From Chloroflexota bacterium (GTDB lineage Bacteria > Chloroflexota > Dehalococcoidia > Lucifugimonadales > JADFKI01): a stretch of 5,274 bases of DNA. The stretch spans positions 1 through 5,274 of the forward strand of contig JADFKI010000254.1 of NCBI GenBank assembly GCA_022565015.1, written 5' to 3'. The position numbers and the translations under genes were made by a program. The notes below the pieces were generated by a model. It saw only the letters and a program-made list of their open reading frames with translations, had not been told where the DNA came from and did not search any database. Shown one piece after another: positions 1 through 5,274 of this stretch (its first letter is position 1; every line of letters begins with the position of its first letter).

Positions 1-2
1 AG

Positions 3-1706
3 ACCGTCGCGGGGATCATCGCCCACGAGATGGCGCACATGTGGTTTGGCGACCTCGTGACGATGTCCTGGTGGAACGACCTCTGGCTCAACGAGAGCTT
101 CGCGTCCTGGATGGGAGACAAGGCCACTGATGCGCTGTTCCCGGAGTGGGAGGTCTGGACGCAGTTCGTATCAGCGGACACAAACCGGGGCCTGAGCCTG
201 GACGGCCTGAGGAGCTCCCACCCAATCGAGCAGGAGGTCAACGATCCCGCCGGCATCGAGCAGCTCTTCGACGCCATCAGCTATAGCAAGGGCGCGGCGG
301 TGCTTCGTATGCTGGAGAGCTATATCGGGGCCGACAAGTTTCGGGCAGGCCTCCACGACTACCTGACGAAGCACCAGTACTCCAATGCGAAGACTGTAGA
401 CCTTTGGAACGCCCTGGGCGCCGCCTCGGGCCAGCCTGTTGCCGACGTGATGGATTCGTGGACCAGCCAGATGGGCTATCCGGTGCTGGAGACGAGCATA
501 AAGCGCGATGCAACCGGAATCGAGGTGTCGCTGTCGCAGCGCAGGTTCGTCTACGAGGACATCCTTTCGGATGAAACAGACGACGGCCTCTGGCGCGTGC
601 CGGTAAGGGTGGATACGGCGGACCATCCGGAGGCTCCCGCTGAGCTCGTCAGCGAACGCACCGGCACTGTCAAGGTTAGTGTCGGGCCGACCGGACCGGG
701 CGTATGGGTGAAGGTCAACCCAGAGCAGACCGGCTTTTACCGCGTCAAATACGAATCGGGAGATCTTCAAAGGCTCATCGGTCCAATACAGGACGGGTCG
801 CTGCCGGCCCCCGACCGGCTTGGCATTCAGAGCGACGCCTATGCTCTGAGCAGGGCGGGAATGATCTCGGCGACGGATTTTCTCACAATCGCCGAGGCTT
901 ATAAAAACGAGACCAGCGCGTCGGTGTGTGCAGACCTGGCCGGCAACCTGGACGGCGTGGACGCTCTTCTTGCTGGAGAGTCGTTCTTTTCGAGCTATCA
1001 GGCCTTCGCGCGACGCATTTTCAAGCCCATAGGGGCCAGCATCGGATGGGACGCTCGCCCCGGCGAAAGCCACCTGGACGCCCTGCTGAGAAGCACGGCC
1101 CTGAGCACTCTCGGTCAGTACGAGGACGAGGATACCCTGAGGGAGGCGTCAGTAAGATTCCAGAGCTATTTACGTGACCCTTCCAACCTGTCTCCCGACC
1201 TTCGGGGCATGGTGTTTTCGCTGGCGGCAAAGCGAGGCGACAGGTCGACATACGACGCCATGTGGGAGGCCAGAGGGAACTCCTCGCTGCAGGAGGAGCA
1301 GGTGCGCCTCCTGGGTGGGGTCTCCAGCTTCGAGCAGCCTGAGCTCCTTCAGGAGACCCTGGAGAGGTCGCTTACGGACGAGCTGCGCGTCCACGAGACA
1401 ATAAGCGCCGTGGCCATGGTCGCGGGCAGCAGGCAAGGCCGAGATCTGGCGTGGGATTTCATGAAAGTGAACTGGGACGAGTTCGACCGCCGCTACGGTG
1501 AGGGCGGCTTTGCCCTCATGCGCTTGGTGGGCGTCACGTCGGGATTCACGACCCCCGAGCGACGAGAAGACGTCGAGAGGTTCTTCACCGACCATCCCGT
1601 GCCGGGAGCCGAGAGGAGCGTTCGGCAGTCGCTGGAGCGGATCAGCCTTAACATAGCCTGGCTCGACAAGAACCGCGACGAGCTCGCCCGGTGGTTCGTG
1701 GGCTAG
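3..1706 (+). CDS. M1-family zinc aminopeptidase, ERAP1_C type, 5'-truncated by the window edge
   Basis: A metallo-aminopeptidase that removes N-terminal residues from peptides. The first complete codon is at 3 and the frame is already open, so the true start lies outside; the ATG at 30 is internal. The zinc site is plain: HEMAH at 24-38 (two His ligands and the catalytic Glu), then exactly 18 residues to the third ligand, Glu in NESFA at 93-95, which is the gluzincin HExxH-x18-E pattern. The transition-state Tyr is in AISYSKGA (codon 282-284). A beta-sandwich domain follows, and then the helical ERAP1-like C-terminal domain, opened by QTGFYRVKY (about 726-752) and DRLGIQSDAYALSRAG (about 813-860). 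About 567 codons are visible; family members are about 850 residues, so the N-terminal domain and the GAMEN exopeptidase motif are missing from view. This C-domain resembles puromycin-sensitive or ERAP-like enzymes rather than E. coli PepN. No signal peptide can be judged. It converges on the minus-strand genes to its right. Confidence 0.95.
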   Translation, partial: TVAGIIAHEMAHMWFGDLVTMSWWNDLWLNESFASWMGDKATDALFPEWEVWTQFVSADTNRGLSLDGLRSSHPIEQEVNDPAGIEQLFDAISYSKGAAVLRMLESYIGADKFRAGLHDYLTKHQYSNAKTVDLWNALGAASGQPVADVMDSWTSQMGYPVLETSIKRDATGIEVSLSQRRFVYEDILSDETDDGLWRVPVRVDTADHPEAPAELVSERTGTVKVSVGPTGPGVWVKVNPEQTGFYRVKYESGDLQRLIGPIQDGSLPAPDRLGIQSDAYALSRAGMISATDFLTIAEAYKNETSASVCADLAGNLDGVDALLAGESFFSSYQAFARRIFKPIGASIGWDARPGESHLDALLRSTALSTLGQYEDEDTLREASVRFQSYLRDPSNLSPDLRGMVFSLAAKRGDRSTYDAMWEARGNSSLQEEQVRLLGGVSSFEQPELLQETLERSLTDELRVHETISAVAMVAGSRQGRDLAWDFMKVNWDEFDRRYGEGGFALMRLVGVTSGFTTPERREDVERFFTDHPVPGAERSVRQSLERISLNIAWLDKNRDELARWFVG

Positions 1707-1759
1707 TGGGGGAGATTCGAATCGCATGTGCCGGAATGGACTGCCACAAATGCGGCAAT
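1707..1759. other. Short convergent intergenic gap
   Basis: Fifty-three bases separate the aminopeptidase stop from the end of the frame-shifted toxin reading frame. A 10-bp perfect palindrome, GATTCGAATC, lies at 1714-1723. A weak TGCCG/CGGCA inverted pair (1729-1733 and 1752-1756) has a long loop. No convincing intrinsic terminator with a T-tract is visible on either strand, although two convergent genes would be expected to share one. Confidence 0.4.
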
Positions 1760-2042
1760 TTAGCTCCGCCTGTAAATTTCGTGACCACCAACATCGAGCA
1801 AGAGTATCCGCTCAGCGTTTCTTAAGTCAGCTAGATTTCCGTCCTCATTCAAAAGTGCAGCGAACTCTCCGCGACGCTCTGATGCTCCACGCAGACCCGT
1901 GGCCGGCAACTTTCTCAACTCTCAGACTCGGGTGTAGAGGGTTATTCTCAAAACGCCTGATCGCTTCGTCAACGATGCCCTTGTCAGTAGAACTTAGCCT
2001 TCGGTAGGCTCTCTTGAAGCGGTTCGTCCGGTCAAACTGCAT
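1760..2042 (-). pseudogene. RelE/YafQ-like type II toxin gene with a frameshift near its 3' end
   Basis: The minus-strand frame from the ATG at 2042-2040 gives 65 residues, then a TGA at 1847-1845. It has the RelE/ParE-superfamily layout: an N-terminal strand and basic helix (FKRAYRRL), a helix (IVDEAIRRFENNP), the diagnostic HPSLRVEKV, then WSIRASRRVRCTFE. Members cleave mRNA on the ribosome or poison gyrase. The stop falls inside the beta-sheet. Reading on in the +1 frame from 1849 restores 29 plausible residues (NEDGNLADLRNAERILLLDV, then GGHEIYRRS) ending at a TAA at 1762-1760. The GGHEIY His sits where many YafQ-like toxins carry their C-terminal catalytic His. The restored length, about 94 residues, fits the family. 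The cause could be a real inactivating indel, a sequencing error or, less likely, recoding. There is no Shine-Dalgarno. The ATG lies 6 bases after the upstream stop, so translation is probably coupled. If the stop is real, the 65-residue product should be inactive. Confidence 0.8.
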
Positions 2043-2048
2043 GCCGAA

Positions 2049-2882
2049 CTACGGATGATTTAGGTCGCGGATAAGTCCTTCGGCTGAACCGAAGGACTCG
2101 ACATCGCCAGACAGCTTATCGAGCTCTGCTTCAACGGCCCCTCCCTGCCACTCAACGCACCAGAACCATTCTTGCTCTTCTCCAACCATTTCGGGTAGAC
2201 CCTTGGCAATTGCATCGTGATAAATTTCATCCGCAAGGTATCTGATCGCCTTGGTAATTTCTTCGACATTGGCCCTAATTGGACGTTTGACCTGACCCGT
2301 TATGTATGCAAGGACTGCCCAGGTAAGAAATGTTACGAGCGATATCTTACTTAAGTAGTCAATCGGAGGAACGCCTGCGCTCTTAGATTTCTCTGCCAGT
2401 ATGACCCATTCAGCGACTTTGGCCAGAACTCTCAGGCCGGTAACAGATTCTATGAAGGGGTCTCGTCTGAGATTTTCGGAGTTGAGAAAGAATGCCTTTT
2501 CCAGCGTACTGCTCGCAATATGGGAAAGACTTAGGAGCCTATCATAATCGTGATTCAGTGCGCGCCACACGATAATAGAAGATTCAACGTAGTAACTCAC
2601 CGCTCTACGATACGACTGAAGCAGATATTCTTGAAATGATTCCGTTTTCCGTGCACGTAGAGCATATTCAATATGGACATCGTTATGGAATTGCTTCTCA
2701 AGCGTACGAAGTCGTTCAGTAGATGCCTTGTCTAATTCATCCTCCAAACCGGACAGGTTCAACACAGAGAGGCTCGTCGGGAATGCCTCAATTGGCGGAA
2801 TGCTAAATTCCCTACCTAATAGGACTGCTATTGATGCTGCCATCAGATCATGCCTAAGCTCAGTTACTGACCCTAATCCCAT
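2049..2882 (-). CDS. 277-residue protein of unknown function; possible antitoxin with a large novel N-terminal domain
   Basis: I do not recognise the first ~230 residues. They look largely alpha-helical with no visible catalytic motif. One hydrophobic stretch (SLVTFLTWAVLAYITG, about residues 181-196) could be a buried helix or a single membrane segment. The last ~40 residues (about 2174-2058) are different: acidic, with EWFWCVEWQ, then VEAELDKLSGDVESF, SAEGLIRDLN. From memory this matches the loose pattern WFWxxEWQxxExEAxxD...G...FxSxEExxxxL seen at the C-termini of small AbrB/SpoVT-type antitoxins that neutralise RelE/ParE toxins. Position supports this: the gene immediately precedes a RelE/YafQ-like toxin gene, with a 6-base gap. 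No AbrB, RHH or HTH DNA-binding domain is evident. Hand-counted lines give GC of about 42-50%, against about 57-72% in sampled lines of the M20 gene, suggesting transfer. The ATG at 2882 is the longest start. Met14 (codon 2843-2841) is an alternative, because the best promoter overlaps the first ATG. That this is a real CDS is likely; the antitoxin role is inference. Confidence 0.75.
   Translation of the reverse strand: MGLGSVTELRHDLMAASIAVLLGREFSIPPIEAFPTSLSVLNLSGLEDELDKASTERLRTLEKQFHNDVHIEYALRARKTESFQEYLLQSYRRAVSYYVESSIIVWRALNHDYDRLLSLSHIASSTLEKAFFLNSENLRRDPFIESVTGLRVLAKVAEWVILAEKSKSAGVPPIDYLSKISLVTFLTWAVLAYITGQVKRPIRANVEEITKAIRYLADEIYHDAIAKGLPEMVGEEQEWFWCVEWQGGAVEAELDKLSGDVESFGSAEGLIRDLNHP
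2074..2098 (-). repeat. Perfect 10-bp inverted repeat (hairpin) ahead of the toxin start
   Basis: AGTCCTTCGG (2074-2083) and CCGAAGGACT (2089-2098) are exact reverse complements around a 5-base loop. In the minus-strand transcript this would form a strong hairpin inside the last codons of the 277-residue gene (about residues 262-270), with its 3' foot about 31 bases upstream of the toxin ATG. No U-tract follows, so it is not a standard terminator. It may influence coupled translation or mRNA stability of the toxin part, or may be a chance result of coding. Confidence 0.7.
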
Positions 2883-2910
2883 AATATCGGAATATAATCG
2901 TATCAGGCAA
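2881..2910 (-). promoter_or_regulatory. Candidate promoter and possible operator of the toxin-antitoxin operon
   Basis: On the minus strand a TTGCCT (2910-2905; 4 of 6 to the -35 consensus) is followed after 18 bases by TATTAT (2886-2881; 5 of 6 to the -10 consensus). Its -10 overlaps the first possible ATG. Transcription would then begin near 2874 and the real start would be Met14 at 2843. An imperfect direct repeat, ATAATATCGG (2881-2890) and AATATAATCG (2891-2900) on the plus strand, overlaps the -10. It could be an operator of the autoregulatory kind common in toxin-antitoxin loci. All of this rests on hand matching in an AT-rich stretch. Confidence 0.3.
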
Positions 2911-3059
2911 ATTGCTGGTGATCGAGTAAGGCGGGACCTACTTTGCGACCGTCACCGGAATGAGAGTCCTAGAGTCAAAATGAACCCCGGAGAGATTCCC
3001 CAAACCACTTGGGAGTTTGATTTATCTGCATCCGCCATTCATGACTGCCCGAGAGTGTG
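2883..3059. other. Intergenic region between the toxin-antitoxin operon and the M20 gene
   Basis: These 177 bases hold the candidate promoter at the left end. They also hold a short imperfect tandem repeat (AGAGTCCT then AGAGTCAA, 2963-2978, plus strand) and a 5-bp stem CCCAA/TTGGG (2999-3003 and 3009-3013). The stem lies downstream of the M20 stop but has no T-tract after it on the minus strand, so I do not call it a terminator. I see no RNA gene and no credible small coding sequence. Confidence 0.4.
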
Positions 3060-4331
3060 CTACTTCCCCTCGTATAGCTCCTCGGTCAGGCGGGAGCTCT
3101 GGAGGGCCAGGTACTGGTCCTTGGTCATCGTGGGGGTGTGCTCCTCGATGACGCCCTTGGCCGTGCCCGCGCCCTCGGACAGAAGGTCGATGATCGTCAT
3201 GGCCATCGCCTTGGCCGGATTGATGACCGCCTGAACGTAGTCCTGGACGATGTAGTCGGTGCCGTGGCCCGTGCCGGTCGCGGCGCCCGTATAGGGATGG
3301 ACGACCGGCATAATCTGGCTGAGGTCTCCCATATCGGTCGAGCCGCCCCTGTTCCTGTCGGCGTCGTAGACCTTCACGCTCGACTCGCCGACGAGCTCCA
3401 CGGCGTTGCCCTTGAAAAGGTCCATCAGCGTCGGATTGTTGATCATGGGCAGGTAGCCCGGCAGCGTAACGATGTTGACCTTGGCGCCCATGGCAAGCGC
3501 ACCCGCCCTCATGCAGCGGTCCATCTTGTTGTTGGCGTCGGCGATGACCTCGGCGTTGCGCCCCCTGACGCGGCCCTCGTAGCGAACGTCGGCGGGTATC
3601 GAGTTGACGGCCGCGCCCCCCTGGGTCATGACGCCGTGCAGCCGTATCATGTCCTCGTTCTTCAAGGTCTCCCGCTGAGTGTTCAACGCGTTGAGCGCGA
3701 CCATCGCCGCCTGTAGCGCGTTGACGCCCAGATGGGGTGAGCTTCCGGCGTGGGCGGCCTTGCCGATGAACTGGATGTACTTCACGACATGGCCGTTGCT
3801 CGTGCCGCCGAGGGCGAACTTCGCGCTATCGTCATCGGTCGATGCGGTGTGGACCATCATGGCCATGTCCACATCGTCGAACGCGCCCAGCCGAATGAAC
3901 TCCTGCTTGCCGGCCATGAGGCCGAGCTTGCCTTCTTTATGCAGTCCCCAGCGATACTGGACGTCTATGAACTCCTCTGCGGGCAGCGCCATCAAAGCGA
4001 CGCTCCCCGACAATGCCTCTTTGACGTCCGGGACCATGAGCCCAACGGCCGCTCCGAGCATCATGCCGATCTGGCAATGGTGGCCGCACGCGTGGGCCGC
4101 GCCCGTCTCCGGGTCGGCATGGGCATGTTCGAGAACACGAAGCGAGTCCAGCTCGCCGATGACGCCGACGGTCGGGCCCGGCTGCCCTCCACGCAGGTAA
4201 CCCTTAATACCCGTGAGGGCGATACCGCTTTCGTGGTCGATGCCAAGCTCGCTGAGCTTTTCGCTGACCAGGCGCGACGTCTTCACCTCGTGGAAAGGCG
4301 TCGAGCTTCGCCGCGAGTGTCTCGACGACAT
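3060..4331 (-). CDS. M20-family amidohydrolase (M20D-like), N-terminus lost at a chimeric junction
   Basis: A di-metal amidohydrolase/aminoacyl hydrolase probably acting on an N-acyl amino acid or a p-aminobenzoyl-glutamate-like amide; the exact substrate is not readable. Residues are counted from the ATG at 4331. Metal-site motifs in order: GELDSL (Asp62), AHACGHHCQIG (Cys82 and His84, the Cys being typical of M20D), PAEE (Glu119/Glu120, general base and metal ligand), MMVHTAS (His161) and GTGHGTDY (His356). The inserted dimerisation domain is marked by GKAAHAGSSPHLGVNAL (about 190-206). The C-terminus is intact (LYEGK, TAG at 3062-3060). Residues 1-12 (MSSRHSRRSSTP) do not fit the family, whose members usually carry about 30-40 residues before FHEVKTSRLV with a pattern like NPELxFHE. 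Homology therefore begins near 4296, and the ATG at 4331 lies in foreign DNA belonging to the adjoining GspF-like gene. Treat it as 5'-truncated. It reads towards the toxin-antitoxin island. Confidence 0.9.
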   Translation of the reverse strand: MSSRHSRRSSTPFHEVKTSRLVSEKLSELGIDHESGIALTGIKGYLRGGQPGPTVGVIGELDSLRVLEHAHADPETGAAHACGHHCQIGMMLGAAVGLMVPDVKEALSGSVALMALPAEEFIDVQYRWGLHKEGKLGLMAGKQEFIRLGAFDDVDMAMMVHTASTDDDSAKFALGGTSNGHVVKYIQFIGKAAHAGSSPHLGVNALQAAMVALNALNTQRETLKNEDMIRLHGVMTQGGAAVNSIPADVRYEGRVRGRNAEVIADANNKMDRCMRAGALAMGAKVNIVTLPGYLPMINNPTLMDLFKGNAVELVGESSVKVYDADRNRGGSTDMGDLSQIMPVVHPYTGAATGTGHGTDYIVQDYVQAVINPAKAMAMTIIDLLSEGAGTAKGVIEEHTPTMTKDQYLALQSSRLTEELYEGK

Positions 4332-5038
4332 CGGACCGGACCGCCGCCAGGTCCTTCGCCTACACAGTCCCCGACCCTCTGGGCAACACCCACGAAGGCA
4401 CCCTCGATGCGACGAGCCTCGAAGAGGCCACGCAACAGCTCAACCGCGACGGGTTCACGATCCTGGACCTGGGCGAGGACGACGACGACGCCCTCGGCGG
4501 CCGGGTCCGCAGGGACGAGATCATCTACATGACGACGCAGTTGTCGATCATGATCGAGACCGGCGTGCCCCTGGCCTCCGCCCTGGAAAGCATCATCGAA
4601 CAGGAAACCAACGCCACCCTGCGCTGGACGCTCAAGAATCTCAAGGCCGGCGTCGAGGCGGGCGAGGATTTCTCCGCCACCCTGGCACGCCATCCCAAGC
4701 TGTTCGACACGACCTACGTCTCCCTGGTTCGGGCCAGCGAATCGACGGGCACCCTGGCCGTCATGCTCGATCGCATCGCCACCTATCTTCGCAAGGGGCT
4801 CGAGCTGCGGGCCAAAGTTCGCTCGGCCATGGCCTATCCCGCCGTGATGGTCGTCATGGCCCTGGGGGTGACGATCTTTCTCATCACCTGGGTCTTGCCT
4901 CGCTTTACGCCGCTGTTCAGTCGCAAAGGGGTCAAGCTGCCGAAGATGACCGTCGTGCTCATGTCGCTGTCCGAATCGATGACCGAGTTCTGGTACCTGT
5001 GGCTCTTCGGCACCGCGGCGGTGGTGGGCGTCGTATTT
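4301..5038 (+). pseudogene. gspF: T2SSF-family protein (GspF/PilC type), N-terminal half, truncated at both ends
   Basis: An inner-membrane platform protein of type II secretion or type IV pilus assembly, which couples the cytoplasmic ATPase to pilin or pseudopilin extraction. In the frame of 4529, coding sense extends well upstream of the ATG at 4529: SFAYTVPDPLGN at about 4364-4399 is the family's N-terminal signature (usually M-x-x-FAYxAxDxxG), followed by EGTLDATSLEEATQQLNRDG. The first T2SSF domain follows: MTTQLSIMIETGVPLASALE, FDTTYVSLVRASESTGTL, LRKGLELRAKVRSAMAYPA. Two membrane segments are visible (about residues VMVVMALGVTIFLITWVLP and FWYLWLFGTAAVVGVVF). No ATG, GTG or TTG in this frame precedes FAYT back to the M20 junction, so the start is missing. 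After about 5038 the frame becomes nonsense (ISHGTRTACRERS) because rplB sequence begins. The second T2SSF domain is absent. About 245 of the usual ~400 residues remain. gspF and pilC cannot be told apart here. Confidence 0.85.
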
Positions 5039-5274
5039 ACCGGCGGATTGATTTCGCACGGAACAAGGACGGCATGCCGGGAACGGTCAAAGCGATCGAG
5101 TACGATCCAAACCGCACGTGCCACATCGCCTTGATTGAATACTCGGATGGAGAGAAACGATATATCCTCGCGCCGGCGGGTCTTACGGCGGGTGACGTGG
5201 TGGAAAGCGGCCCGCGCGTTGAGCCAAAGGTCGGTAACGTGATGCCCCTCATGAACATGCCGCCCGGGATGGAC
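5035..5274 (+). CDS. rplB: Large-subunit ribosomal protein L2, internal fragment, cut on the left by a junction and on the right by the window edge
   Basis: L2 binds 23S rRNA and is needed for subunit association and peptidyl-transferase function. In the frame of 5041 the sequence reads YRRIDFARNKDGMPGTV, then KAIEYDPNRTCHIALIEY, SDGEKRYILAPAGL and VGNVMPLMNMPPGMD. These correspond to about residues 62-140 of the ~275-residue protein (E. coli has YRIVDFKRNKDG, EYDPNRSANIAL and RRYILAPKGL at the same places). The preceding ~60 residues, including the conserved GGGHK-type segment, are absent: upstream of about 5035 the DNA encodes the GspF-like membrane segment in another frame. No start codon or ribosome-binding site belongs to this fragment. 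MNMPPGMD is a slightly unusual version of the common LRNIPVG segment. In intact genomes rplB sits in the S10 operon with rplW and rpsS, which cannot be seen here. Confidence 0.93.
   Translation, partial: MYRRIDFARNKDGMPGTVKAIEYDPNRTCHIALIEYSDGEKRYILAPAGLTAGDVVESGPRVEPKVGNVMPLMNMPPGMD

Noticed and set aside
171..1073. Long 300-codon minus-strand open frame antisense to the aminopeptidase, and a similar long open frame at 3750-4532 on the plus strand opposite the M20 gene.
   Set aside because: Both are shadows: low-complexity Arg/Ala/Gly-rich translations opposite clearly conserved enzymes in GC-rich DNA.
1714..1732. GATTCGAATC followed by CGCATGTGCCGGA, which looks like a tRNA T-loop and 3' acceptor strand, possibly an attachment-site remnant at the island edge.
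   Set aside because: The five bases before TTCGAAT do not pair with the five after it, no other tRNA arms are present, and no integrase or matching repeat is seen at the other edge.
1846..1860. Programmed frameshifting as the explanation for the split toxin frame.
   Set aside because: The sequence at the shift (ACT TTT GAA TGA) lacks a classic slippery heptamer or RF2-like signal; an indel or base-call error is simpler.
2893..2898. Perfect TATAAT on the plus strand.
   Set aside because: No -35-like element at a suitable distance and no plus-strand gene downstream; the stretch is simply AT-rich.
1712..2998. Shared GAGATTC at 1712-1718 and 2992-2998 as direct repeats flanking the island.
   Set aside because: Seven bases over this distance is expected by chance and neither copy sits in a recognisable end structure.
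2999..3013. CCCAA/TTGGG stem downstream of the M20 stop as a terminator.
   Set aside because: Only five base pairs and no T-tract following it on the minus strand.
4529..4531. ATG at 4529 as the start of the GspF-like gene.
   Set aside because: Conserved family sequence (SFAYTVPDPLGN and following) extends about 55 codons upstream in the same frame, so this Met is internal.
4283..5059. 258-codon minus-strand open frame with many charged and His-rich repeats.
   Set aside because: It is antisense to the T2SSF-family sequence, crosses both proposed junctions and has no recognisable family features.

Overview
The window looks like a metagenome or single-cell contig from an uncultured bacterium with GC-rich housekeeping genes. 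It does not read as one continuous locus. Three segments of different origin seem to be joined: about 1-4296, about 4297-5037 and about 5033-5274. The peptidase genes resemble those of uncultured Chloroflexota. The GspF-like piece has a planctomycete or proteobacterial flavour. Both taxon guesses rest on memory only and are weak.

Segment A (1 to about 4296). A plus-strand M1 zinc aminopeptidase enters from the left edge and ends at 1706. A minus-strand M20-family amidohydrolase ends at 3060 and reads towards it. Between these two GC-rich genes lies a clearly AT-richer island (about 1707-3059). It carries a two-gene minus-strand operon. The first gene is an unrecognised 277-residue protein whose C-terminal tail resembles the toxin-binding tail of type II antitoxins. 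Six bases later comes a RelE/YafQ-like toxin gene whose last third has shifted frame. Gene order, spacing and the toxin family all suggest a toxin-antitoxin module with an atypically large antitoxin. A perfect 10-bp hairpin lies at the end of the first gene, just ahead of the toxin start.

Segment B (about 4297-5037). The N-terminal half of a plus-strand T2SSF-family inner-membrane protein (GspF/PilC type), with no start codon of its own. It is joined head-to-head to the M20 gene at a point where that gene has also lost its N-terminus.

Segment C (about 5033-5274). At 5033-5040 the GspF frame stops making sense and another frame begins mid-way through ribosomal protein L2 (rplB), which runs off the right edge. 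Two conserved genes cut at each side of short joins is the pattern of a chimeric assembly or amplification product, although a real rearrangement cannot be excluded from sequence alone.

The peptidases probably scavenge peptides and amido-compounds independently. The toxin-antitoxin module is a self-contained accessory element. The GspF and L2 pieces share no function with the rest.
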